Assembly: GCA_015680685.1 (NCBI GenBank)
Contig: MNCI01017725.1
Coordinates: 59,874 to 123,873 of the forward strand
Length of the DNA stretch: 64,000 nt
Origin: Gnetum montanum
Lineage: Eukaryota; Streptophyta; Gnetopsida; Gnetales; Gnetaceae
Reading direction: 5' to 3'
Shown here: positions 21,216 to 32,028 of the stretch, piece by piece
Layout of the letters: each line of letters begins with the position of its first letter
How positions within the stretch are numbered: the first letter of the stretch is position 1
Position numbers and translations under genes: made by a program
The notes under the pieces: model-generated
Seen by the model: only the letters and a program-made list of their open reading frames with translations
What the model was told of the DNA's origin: nothing
The model's database searches: none

Positions 21216-22873
21216 GCCAACAAGTTATAGATTCATGAACTCCTATCATTTTACATTGAATTTTCGTTACAAATTACGATTTAGATTCATGCACGATTGT
21301 TGCCTTCTTTTTCAGATATTTACCTTACATTTCGCTTTACACTTTAGAAATTTATGTTACATTTTGTTGCACACATATGTTCACAATATACTCGAGAAAA
21401 CAAAGAAAAATAATGAAAAACATGGAAAATAATAAAAATATATATATGGAACATCAAAGTAAGGAAAGAACACAACCATTTTATTTCGCAATTAAATCCA
21501 AGTCATTACATCAGTTTTTATACATTTTGTCAAACATCCAAAAAAAATCTAAAAACACTTAACGACTTAAGCCTAACTAACTTACAGCTCATGGATGGGG
21601 CTGATCCCCAAGATCCTCTTCATCATCCGCTCCTACTCCACTAGGGCCAACTCCATCATTAACATGTCCCTACAAATAGAAAACAGAAAACAAAACAAAA
21701 CAGTTAAGGGTAATAAAGCAAGTCATAAACACAAAAATCAAAAAAAAAATAGTAATACTAATAATGACAACAATAAAACTATACAAAAATAAATGTCACA
21801 ATAAAACACTCACAACTGAGGAAGGCCCCAAGTTGGTCTCCAAACGCTGTAAAATCTCCTTCTCAGGCACATTTGTCCAATCCTCCTCCAAGCTAAGATT
21901 AATGCTAGCGAGTGCTTTGCCTTTGTCCATCGGGGTCCAAGTAGGGCGCTCAAGAGAGAACAAGCCCGTCGAGGTTTCCCCAGAGGTCGTGATAACCGTT
22001 CTCTCCGGAGGTCCCTCCACCTCGGTGCACTCGACAAACCTATCATAAGAAGGTGGCAAACCTAACCCATCAATGAACATCTCCACTCGATGATGTTCAA
22101 TTGACTCCTCCTTCAGCCATTTCTTATACTGATGGTTGTGGTCCTTTTGGTCTTGGTCCCACTTCTGTACTTTGGCAGCAAAGGATTTCCAATCTTGACA
22201 TTTCCTGTTCAACAAATCTATCTATGCTTTTTGTTCTGCTAAGTCCCGTGTAGCCTACACTTTATTGTTCAAAATTGTCCAATAACGTGCGTAGGTGACT
22301 TCGGATGAGCACCATGTGCTATCACCAGACAACCTAGCAGCAACAAGGTCATAACGGGACTGGAGATCCCTTTTCTGCTCTCTCTCTTTTTCTAGTGTCT
22401 CCTTCAGTGTGTGAACCTCATCCCATAGATGCTTAGTTGAACGCCTTAGGGTCCAAACTGTCTTGGCATTCTATACGACGCAACCAGAAACCATATCGTA
22501 GATCTTTCTTGGGACTTGCTCAATATTCCCTGGTAACTCAGGGAGAGCATCAATGTGGGTAGCTTCAGAAGGATCCCACTAGATTTTGGCACTTGCAAGT
22601 GCACACATAAATTAGTCATGATCGAAAATAAACACAAAGAAACACAGTAAAACCAGACATTTAGCATGACATGTAATGTACACACACCTAGTTCAGGATG
22701 AGCTTCTTGTAAGTGTTTGACCACCTCATTAACAATGCCTGTAACAAAATCCATTTTACTAGGCATCTCAAGCCATGGCCTCAATGGATCAATTGATGCA
22801 GGATGAGCAGGGGAGGTTTCTTCAATTGGAACTTGTGATCCTGATGCTGCTTCTCGAGACATAGGTGCCTCAG

Positions 22874-22874
22874 N
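22874..22874. other. Ambiguous base N
   Basis: It falls inside exon 5 of the antisense gene. The reading frame before it (EEEGEEKEVIEGEI region) and after it (EAPMSREAASG region) agree only if this position is not a real base. It is probably a sequencing or consensus artefact. Confidence 0.6.
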
Positions 22875-25329
22875 CCACGTTGCTTGTCGTACCCTCCTCT
22901 TGTGAGGCAAGAATTTCTCCTTCGATTACTTCCTTTTCTTCTCCTTCCTCCTCAGGTATTGGAGCCATGACCTCTCTCTCCCTCTCCAAAATTTCCTCTG
23001 AAATAACACCAGAACCTTAAAGTTAATATGATATAGCTCATAGGTACATCCAATAGCATATGAACCAGAAAAGACAAATATGTAACAATAAAACAAACCA
23101 CTTACCCTCCACTAGCAATCTAAATCAGATCTTCTTTTCCCTTGAGGATCTCACATTTGGGGCAGATTCCTTTGCACATTCCTTCCTTTTCACCTTTGCC
23201 TTGGACTTTCCAACAGTCTCACTAATTAAGCATTCAGTCCTCTTAACAGATGTGCGCAGCCTAGGCAGTTCCACTCCCAAGCTGTCATGGGAATGATGGG
23301 AACGGCTGGCCACACCTTCACTAGTAACTGATACGGACTCCTCAATGTCTTCCGGTGGGTCCTGAGATCTAGTGGTGCTATATAAGTGGCATATCCAGGG
23401 GCGGGATAATTGCGAACGGTCTCTCAAAATATAGCGGTTATCCTCATGAACTACTAGGAATTCAGCGAACCTGCGCAGCTATCCCGCAAAGAAAGCAAAG
23501 GTGAAGTGGGATTTTGCATGGATGCCTAAATGTAACCTGATAATTTCCCCATGAAGGCAAGATCCTAGAAATTGTGCCCAATTGCATTGCATGCCTATCT
23601 CCAAAACCGCACACATCACATGCGCAGACTCAATCCCAAGGTTTCTCCCTTGAGAAAGAGATTTGGGGAACGCCTATGCCTGAAAGAGAGGATACAAGAA
23701 GTTCACTTCCATTAATCGGGTATCCTCTCTCATGGCAAATCCCTTAGGGCCCTTAGACACACCCAACCTTTGCTCAAGCTCCTTTATGACCTGTCCGTCC
23801 TTAGTTTCTTTGTCCACGGCTACTATGGCATCATTCACGGGGATGCCAAAAAGATCGGAAAGAAGCTCAATGGTTAGGTGGAATGATACCTTTACTCCCC
23901 AAACTCATGTGATAAAACGAGAAGCATCACCACTGAAAGAGTCAACAATCATAACCATCTCAGTAGTCAGAACACTAGGAGTCAAGGCTATAAACAAGTC
24001 CATCAAACCGGCTCGGGTGAGGCGACCAACAATCAAATCAGAAGCTTGCTTCTATAACCACTTTTGTGATTGCTCTACCTCCCCATACTTTGTAAAAAGC
24101 ATGGCCTCAGTACGCCCTGTAGTAATAGTGACTTCTTTAGGGGGGATGAATGCTGTAAAAGAAAAACATAGAATGAAAAGTTAAAAAGGGATACGACACA
24201 CAATGATGCAACAAAAAAGAAAATGAAGTCTAAGATGCGATCACTTACCATCTGTGGCTAGTGAAGGTGAGGCGGGCGCAGGATCAATCCTTTGAGGAAG
24301 AATTGGCCCATTAGGAGACCAATCCTTATGTAACCAACCGCGAGCCTGGCAACACTCAAAGGCTCTTGAAAATTGCCTATGGGAATCAGCAATGGCCATC
24401 TTTGTCTGGTCTAACACCATGGCATGAAGAAGGGGGCCCGCCATAAATGTCTCTAGTGCTGTGCGCATTAAAGCAAGCCCACCATCATCATTGTGCATCC
24501 CCTGTTCATCAAAACGAGGCCTACATAGGAAAACAACATTCACATTTAGATGATGACATAAAATTAAAAAGAAATCGCAAGTTAAAGTAAGACACAAAGG
24601 AGCATATTGGTTCACTTTATATACTGTTCTGGGTGGGTTTTGAAATAAAGTATGCACACGGAGGGCTAGGAAAAGTGTGTTGCTACTGTTGTAATGATTA
24701 TAGGCAAGTAGCTCCCACACATGAGTTAAAGGATGAGTGGATCTAGGACCCTCAGTAGGGCCTCCCTCAACTCTAAAAAGTCCCTCATTGATATCAGTGA
24801 TGAAGGCTAGTATGTCTTATGTAGCCCCAAGCAAACTGGTCTCAATAATATCACGAGCCATCTGTTCACTTAGATGAGACCATATGACAACACTGAAATT
24901 TTGTAGTATAAACAACAAGAACGAACTAGCCCCGGGACGGAACCATATTACATGGGGCCCAATTTGCATGTCATAGGGAGGCGTGTCAGGCCTAAGGGGG
25001 CCAAACCAAGCAAGTACCCCAACGAGCTCAATAATGGGGAGAGAAGATTTAGGTCCCCTGCACATAACCAAAACATTGAGTAAGTGAAAAATCCAAGAAC
25101 TAACAATAGATCAACATCACATAAAACCAAAAAAATCACATAAAAAAATATCACACCCCATGAGACAAGGACACTAACATCTATTTAGTGTAATCTGATG
25201 CTTATTGGGGTACATTGAAATCGGTTTTAGAGCAAATCCATGTTTAAATCATTAATCCCAAAAAAATAATAAACAATGTAAACAATATAAAATTTAGAAA
25301 TCATTGAACATCTTCACGAAAAGCCTAGG

Positions 25330-26210
25330 ATTGAAAATTCAAAATTCAAAATCACGCTGCCTTGGGCAAAAAATCCATAATCCATGGTCATGTTGCCCCT
25401 TAAAAAAATTGAGAAATCAAGTCACGCTGCCCCAAGAGAAGAAAACTGAAAAATCAAGTCATGGTACCCAGGGGAGAAAATCAAAAAATTCAAGGAGTCA
25501 TGCTACCCTACCCAGGGCCAAAATTTTATAACCCACATTGCTCTCTAAAAATTGAAAAACCCTGTCCAAGAATTTGAAGTCATGCTGATCATTTGCCCTG
25601 GCAAGCCAAAAATTTTCATCAGTCACGCTGCTCTGAGTTCCCCAAACCCAAAATTCATGGTCACATTGTCCAAGATTGCAACTCAAAAAATTACCAATCA
25701 TGCCACCCTACCCAAAAGCCAAAATTTTATAGCCACGCTGCCTTCTAAATCTTGCCCCAAAAATTCGAAGTCACTCAGTCCATTCCCTGCCCAAAAATCC
25801 AGAAAATCTGCAAGTAACACTGAATTTTGTAGTCATGCTTAGGGCAAGACAGTCATGCTGTCAAAAAGGGAAAGACGCTTACGATGCCAAGAAGGCAGAC
25901 AGAAAAATCCCAGGCTCACACTAAGCTCCCCACGGTAATCATGCTGTAAGACACCCTAAAATTAGAGAAACAAGAAGGGGAAGACTGAAACTCTGCAGCC
26001 GCCAAGAAGGTTGAAAACCCTACGGCCCAATCCGAGAATAGAAACGAAAAACTTGCAGTTTCGTTGCATGCAGCCAAGCCCAAAAAATAAAAATTCGTAG
26101 TGCCTTGCCTCCCCGGCCAAAAACCAAAAATTCACAACTCACGTTGTTCATGCCGTAAAATCGAAAATCCCAGAAATCCCAAAAATTGCAGCCATAAAAT
26201 CTTACCCTAG
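25330..26210. repeat. Degenerate minisatellite with GTCACGCTGCCC core
   Basis: Words such as TCACGCTGCC, GTCATGTTGCCCC, GTCACGCTGCCCC, GTCATGCTACCC, GTCACGCTGCTC and GCCACGCTGCC recur about every 35-45 bp, alternating with AAAAATTC/CAAAAATT. The array fills intron 1 of the antisense gene. Related CACGCTG/GCGTGA words fill the first half of the T1 3' LTR (32160-32660). Confidence 0.65.
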
Positions 26211-27051
26211 GTAATGCTGCTGGTAAAAATACCGGAGAAAAATTGGGGGAAAAGAATTTACCTGTGCAAGGCCTTCTTCCATGTCGGAATCCTAACTTGG
26301 GGGAGACATTGGAGGAGCTCTTCACTCTCCTCCACGAATGCCAGGGCTACCTGCTTCCTTCCCTTACCCCTGGCCTTTCCCTTGCCCTTGTCTTTCATGG
26401 TCATACTAACGCTGATGCTAATGCCTTGGCTTGCACTGCACTCTGGTCATGCTGTCCTTCAAGTTCCAACAATTCACGTTAAGAAAAATGAGGCCTCCTA
26501 TTCCAAAAATTCCTTTTTCTATCCCCCCTAGTAATTTAATTAATTTAATTTAATTTTTGGCCCTTTATTTTTATTTCCTCTTCTTATTTTAATTTCACTT
26601 TACTGTAGTTACATGTTGTTGTTTAGGTCATCTTCACCTTGTGCTTACCTAATATCCCCAGTCATTCTAGCCTCAGGGGATGAGGCCTAGAATTTCTTAT
26701 GAAAAGAGGAGGAAAGTGTAGAAAATCAACAACGATAGACAAATAAACATGTATAAACACTTGAAAACAATATAAAATTTCATAAAATCTCCACAACCTT
26801 ATTATCCACTCGAAAATTTAAAATTTAAATATAGAGTTTAAAAGTCAAAAATTTTAAAATTTTAAAATAGTGCATACACTCACTTCAAATGGCAAGTCAA
26901 CACATGGCCCGGTATGGCCTTAAACTACCATGAATTCCACCACATCTCCTAATTTTGTTAGTACAAAGTTTAATTATCCTATGTTCGTTTACACTTTGTA
27001 ACTCTCTTGCCGAGGGAGTGTCTCTTAGTTCACTCCCATTTTAATTGGCAG

Positions 27052-30000
27052 GAGTGAGCACCATGGTCACTAACAACACCCTCTTAACATTGTCTCTTGA
27101 TGGACCATATGAGGAGGTAAAAAGAGCAATCAACCCAGAATCCTTGGACCTAAATCCATCCACCTATACCAATTTGATAGCCTCCACTCAAGAAACCTTA
27201 GACTCGCCTGAAAACGTGGCTAAAACTCTAGATCTAGAAGCTAACAATATCACTGAAGATCCTCTGGTTGAAATCCCCATTACCATGGTCAATGGCGAAG
27301 CCAGAACATTGAAATTAAGTGCCTTACTAGACTCACAACTCGTAGGTGACATCACCCAAGTGTTAAAAGATAACATAAAAACATTCGCATGGTCATATAC
27401 TGACATGCCAGGATTAGATCCCCTAATCATCCAACACAACATTATTCTTGATGAAAAAATTAAACCAGTAAAACAAAAAGCACAAAAAGTTAGACCCAAG
27501 GTGACGTTAGCAGTCCACGCTGAAATCACAAAGCTCTATCAAGCTAGTTTCATCGGAGTCATCGATTATTCCGATTGGGTGTCAAACATTGTTGTAGTTC
27601 CTAAGAAGAACGGTAGTATACGCATATGCATCGACTTTCATGATCTCAATGTAGCCACTATAAAGGATGATTTCCCATTACCTAGCATTGATCAACTTAT
27701 TAACACAACTGCTGGGCATGCGCTATTGTCTTTCATGGACAGATTTTCAGGATACAATCAAATAAGAATTAATCTAGAACATCAACTTAGGACAACTTTC
27801 ATGACACCTTGGGGCACATTTTGTTATACGATGATGTTATTTCATCTTAAAAATGTAGGTGCCACATATCAACGAGCAATGACATACATATTTAATGATT
27901 ACATGCTCAATTTTCTCAATGATTATGTTGATGACATCGTTGTCAAATATAAAACAACTGAACAACATGCAAAAGATCTAGACTTAGTGCTTAACCGTTG
28001 TCTCAAGTATGATCTTAGACTCAACCCGAAGAAATGCGTTTTTAGCATCAAAATAGGAAAAATGCTTGATTTCCTAGTCTCCGAAACAGGGATATGGGTA
28101 GACCCCGATAACATTAAAGTAATAACCAATATGCAACCACCAAGAAACCTCACTGAACTACGTGGCCTCTAGGGTAGACTGCAATTCATCAGACACTTTA
28201 TCGAAAAACTGACAGATAAGTTGAGTCCCATGCAACATCTATTACGAAAGAATGTACATTTCCAATGGACTCAACAATGCCAGGAAGCGTTCGAGAACAT
28301 AAAACAAGAGTTGGCTCAACTGCCAACTGTTTATCCTCCACAAAGTGATAAACCTTTCTACATATACCTTACAACTTCTGATTCATCCATTGCATCGATG
28401 CTTTGTCAAAAACGTGAGGATGGAGTCGAAATCCATGTATATTACTTAAGTCATGCATTAATTGCCTATGAACAACGATACAACGACATAGAAAAATCAC
28501 GTCTCGCCCTCGTCTTCTCCTTGAAGAAATGGCGGCATTATCTCTTCCATAATCAGGTTTATATCATTTGCAAGGATAATGTCCTTCGTGCCATCACTAA
28601 TAACATCTACGAGTCGAATAGGTTAGCTAGGTGGAAAGCAATGATCACGGAGTTTGACTTGCACTACATCGCTCAATCTTCCACAAAAGGTTAAGCAATA
28701 GTCACATAACTAACCATCTCGCCGACGCACGATCAAACGACGATAAACCCCGAATTCCCAGATGAGAATGTTAATAGTGTGGACACCGTACCTAATAATT
28801 ACGAGGCAATCCTCTATTTCGATGGAGCCTCAACCTCCTGAGGAGGAAGTGTTGCGGCCATTTTAACATACCCCTCTAGGGAAATCCAACCCTTCACCTA
28901 TAGATTGACCTTTCCCTGCACCAATAACATGGCAGAGTACAAAGGTCTTCTTCGAGGCCTTCAAGCAGCATTAACTTCAGGAATCTCACGCCTTGTAGTT
29001 CGAGGGGATTCGCAATTAGTCATTAATCAAGTCACTAAGGTCTACTTATGCAAGGCTCTCCATTTGCAACCATATTGTGATTTGACCAAACAACTGCTAA
29101 GACAACTAGTAGAAATGGATTTACAGCATGTCCCTAGAAGTGAAAACACCATTGCTGATGCACTTGCCACACTAGCCTTAAACATAACACCCGAAATGTT
29201 CCATGCATTGCCAAGCTCTATAACAAGTTGCACTGAACCTATAATTAATACGCGTGACAAAACTCCTATAGCATCTATTAGTACAACACGCACAATAGAA
29301 TGATACGATGACATAAAAGAGTACCTTATAAGAGGCAAACCTCCACAATACTTGACAAATGCTCAAAAGGACGGCGTACAAAAACGTTCCTGGCAATATG
29401 CACTAATAGGAGACACCTTGTGTCGTAAATCCTATGAAGGCATTCTGTTGATGTGCGTTAGTAGCATTGATGGTCAAACGATTGTAGAACAAGTCCACGA
29501 AGGACTTTATATAGCACCCAAAGCAATGGCAATAAAGATTAGGCGCTTAGGCTATTATTGGTCACAAATGTAGTACGATTGCATCTCCAAGGTAAGAACG
29601 TGTGACATTTTCCAAAAGCATGGTAATCTAGTACACATGCCACCTAATGAATTGCATACAGCACAAATAAATGGCCATTCCAAAAATGGGGTTTAGACTT
29701 AATTGGACCGATAACGCCGTCATCTTCAGCAAGACACAGCTTTATTATCACTGCGACTAAATATTTCACAAAATGGGTAGAAGCTATTCCCCTTAGGAAG
29801 ACCACTTCAAAACACATTTTCACTTTCATAATGGAAAATATCGTGACCCGTTTTGTTATTCCAATGACCATCGTTACTGATAATGGGCCACAGTTCAGCA
29901 ATGCAGATACTAAAAGCTTCTGTGAAAGTCTAGGCATTAAACATGCATTTTTATCACCTTACTACCCACAGAGAAATGGTCAAGCGGAGGCTACAAACAA

Positions 30001-30529
30001 AACGGTCATCATGGTGCTCAAAAAGATGTTAAATCAGAGCAAGAAACGATGGCATGAACAATTAGTCTATGCATTGTGGGCATATAGAACAACACATCAA
30101 ACATCTACAAGTAAAACTCCATATAGTTTTGTATATGGATCTGAAGCTGTTTTACCTTTAGAGTTGCAGGTTCCCTCATTATAGATAGCTCTCTTTGGCC
30201 TCCTCGATGAAAGTCAAAACAATGAATCGCGTATTGCTGACCTCAATTCGGTAGAAGAGGAACATGTGCGAACACTTGATCAAATCGAATGGTACCAAAA
30301 ATAACAGCGGCAATGACACAAACACGATCTGTACAAGCGCTTGATCAAAGAAGGAGACTTAGTCCTTAAAGCTGTACGTGAACACTCAAAAAAGTTCTCA
30401 GCCAACTGGGAAGGGCCTTACTTAGTCACTAAGGCATACAATAATGGAGCGTTCAAACTTGCTGATATGAATAGGAACGAGTTCGCTAATCTTACAAATC
30501 ATTTATACCTGAAACAGTACTATGTCTGA
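27052..30529 (+). pseudogene. RT, RNase H, archaeal-type RNase H and integrase of T1
   Basis: Open from 27045 to 28172 (375 codons) and then in the same frame with isolated stops to about 29660. One frameshift there precedes 29831-30529. RT has WVSNIVVVPKKNG, RICIDFHDLN and NDYVDDIVVK (YVDD box, about 27922-27950). The first RNase H follows (28350-28690). A second RNase H of the archaeal type begins with LYFDGASTS and has NNMAEYKGL, RGDSQLVI and ENTIADALATLA, with its acidic residues kept. Integrase has WGLDLIGPITP, TDNGPQFS, NGQAEATNK and an EGPYLV C-terminal box. The dual RNase H places T1 in the Tat/Ogre lineage. Fewer stops than in A1-A5 suggest a younger or less mutated copy. Confidence 0.85.
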
Positions 30530-30544
30530 TAAACTTGAGGTACA

Positions 30545-30815
30545 TCATAGTCCTAGCATCATGACTTAAAACTGATACAACAGAATAGTCCTGGCATCAT
30601 GACTTAAAACTGATACCACAGAGTAGTCCACTATGACTATAAACTGGCATGCAGAGTCCACTAAGACTATAAACTAGTTTGCCTCTTTACAATCTGCTAT
30701 GACTATAAACTAGCAATGCACCATCCGCTACGATGCTAAATTGGCACTATCTAAGGGGTTACGACATGAAACTAACCTGCAACAATCTGCTAAGCCTATA
30801 AACTGGCAACATCAT
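30545..30815 (+). repeat. Degenerate tandem array with CTATAAACTGGC core (array 2)
   Basis: Units of about 35-42 bp: CATCATGACTTAAAACTGATA (twice), ACTATGACTATAAACTGGCA, ACTAAGACTATAAACTAG, GCTATGACTATAAACTAGCA, GCTAAGCCTATAAACTGGCA and others. It lies directly after the pol stop region. Confidence 0.7.
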
Positions 30816-32028
30816 CAACAACCAGGCAAAAAAAAAAAACTTGAAAAGATGTGTTACTGCAATTGGCTATACATGTTCCACAAAGACCTGTTACATGATG
30901 CATCTCATAGGCCCTAATGAAGCTGATGTTGTTCATGATTCTGTCTACTTTTAAAATTGCACGTGGTGACTCCATCTTCTTATTTAAAGTGCTTAACTAA
31001 CCGTTTCATTTGTGGTTTTCTTGTCTTCTTGAAGTTATGTTTGCAGGATGACATACTTGAGGCATTCGTACATGGATGCACTTCATCATGATGACAAGGT
31101 ATCACATTCTTCCTGACGCATGTAACTAGGTTAATCAATCCGTTCATAAGTACATTCCCAACTCCTGATAAATCCCCTATTTTCCCATCATGTCCCAATT
31201 TTCCTAGTAAATTACACCCCTGGATACATTCCACTCAGTTCAAAACTCTTGACACACTGTTGCACACTGTGACTCTCCAAGCAGTTGCAATGCAAAACAC
31301 AATACACAGTCCATGATGTAAAATGCAAGCGCTCAAACACAAGCACAACATAAAAAAAGCAAGCTCTTTCAAAAAGACCAAAGAGAAAAAAAAGAAAAGG
31401 AAAAGACAAAATAAAGCAAAAACAAAAGAAAGAAGAAACAAATAAGAAAAACAAGAAAAGAAAACAAAAAGGTCAAAGAAACAATGCATGGAAAAGGTCT
31501 TCATGACCCCGTTGACATCATAAACAAAAGACTATTAGCCATTCTCATACAAGCCCCAAGTGAGAAGGCAATCATCTTGGAAAGTAGTTACACTTGCATC
31601 TCAAAGAGACCATGATTGCACACCATTGCATAGCTTTGGCTATTTACAACGGGCCCCGTAAACACTCTATAAGATTCTTGCTTCTCCAAAGAACCGACTT
31701 CCTACGTCTTGGCTCCAAGTCTGCTGAAAACCCGGCTGTTGACAAGGACCAATGACATAACTTACTCACGTGAGAGCATTCCTCTTCCACAATTCCAATA
31801 GCAATTATCACCCTTGACCAACTCTTGGCTTCCCCTGGTTACAACCAATCCCCTCCCCTTGCATCTCAAATTGCATTTCCCTGATCCCATGTACTTTTGA
31901 CACGATGCGATGACATCCAGCCAAGGGTCGATGGATAATGCTTGGTACTTGGTTGTTCATGGTGTTTTGCACTTCTTTGTCGATGCCTCTCAGGTGGATT
32001 CCTCCAGATGTCAACAAAGAGGGACCAA
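30816..32028 (+). other. 3' non-coding region of T1
   Basis: No coding potential. It includes an A/G-rich tract at 31345-31480 whose complement yields a spurious Phe/Leu-rich ORF. The purine stretch AAAGAGGGA (32017-32025) just before the LTR is a weak polypurine-tract candidate. Confidence 0.45.

Larger units (their letters stand above)
21589..26404 (-). pseudogene. Seven-exon antisense gene in T1: FCP1/NIF-like, plant-transposon-protein-like, coiled coil
   Basis: Inferred exons (minus strand): 26404-26262, 25057-24596, 24520-24249, 24152-23106, 22997-22686, 22578-21814, 21669-21589. All introns are GT-AG and every junction keeps phase, provided the ambiguous N at 22874 is an extra base. 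That gives about 1,026 codons from ATG 26404 to TGA 21589-21591. Exon 1 is Lys/Gly-rich (MKDKGKGKARGKGRKQ), suggesting nuclear entry. Exons 2-3 follow the FCP1/NIF phosphatase fold: LPIIELVGVLAWF where DxDG should be, WFRPGASSFLLF, NFSVVIWSHLSEQ and YNSSNTLFLA...NPPRT, where the catalytic Asp pair is lost. Exon 4 resembles a plant-transposon-protein domain (VWGVKVSFHLTIELLSDLFG) and ends with a basic KSKAKVKRKE. Exon 6 is coiled coil and exon 7 is acidic. At least nine in-frame stops make the copy inactive. Its role is unknown. Confidence 0.55.
20852..27051 (+). other. Putative PR-RT intron of T1 (6.2 kb)
   Basis: The donor GTGAGTAT starts at 20852. The acceptor ...TTTTAATTGGCAG ends at 27051. 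The donor exon leaves one base of a codon and the acceptor exon supplies two, which keeps the RT frame used from 27052. Ogre-type elements are known to have an intron at this position. This one is unusually large because it holds an antisense gene (21589-26404) and repeats. Splicing itself is inferred. Confidence 0.55.

Noticed and set aside
25330-26210. CRISPR-like repeat array
   Set aside because: The repeat units are degenerate and unequal in length, there are no unique spacers of fixed size, and the context is a plant retroelement.
31212-31504. Phe/Leu-rich minus-strand ORFs that look like membrane proteins
   Set aside because: They are the complement of an A/G-rich low-complexity tract in the T1 3' region. 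No domain or conserved start was seen.
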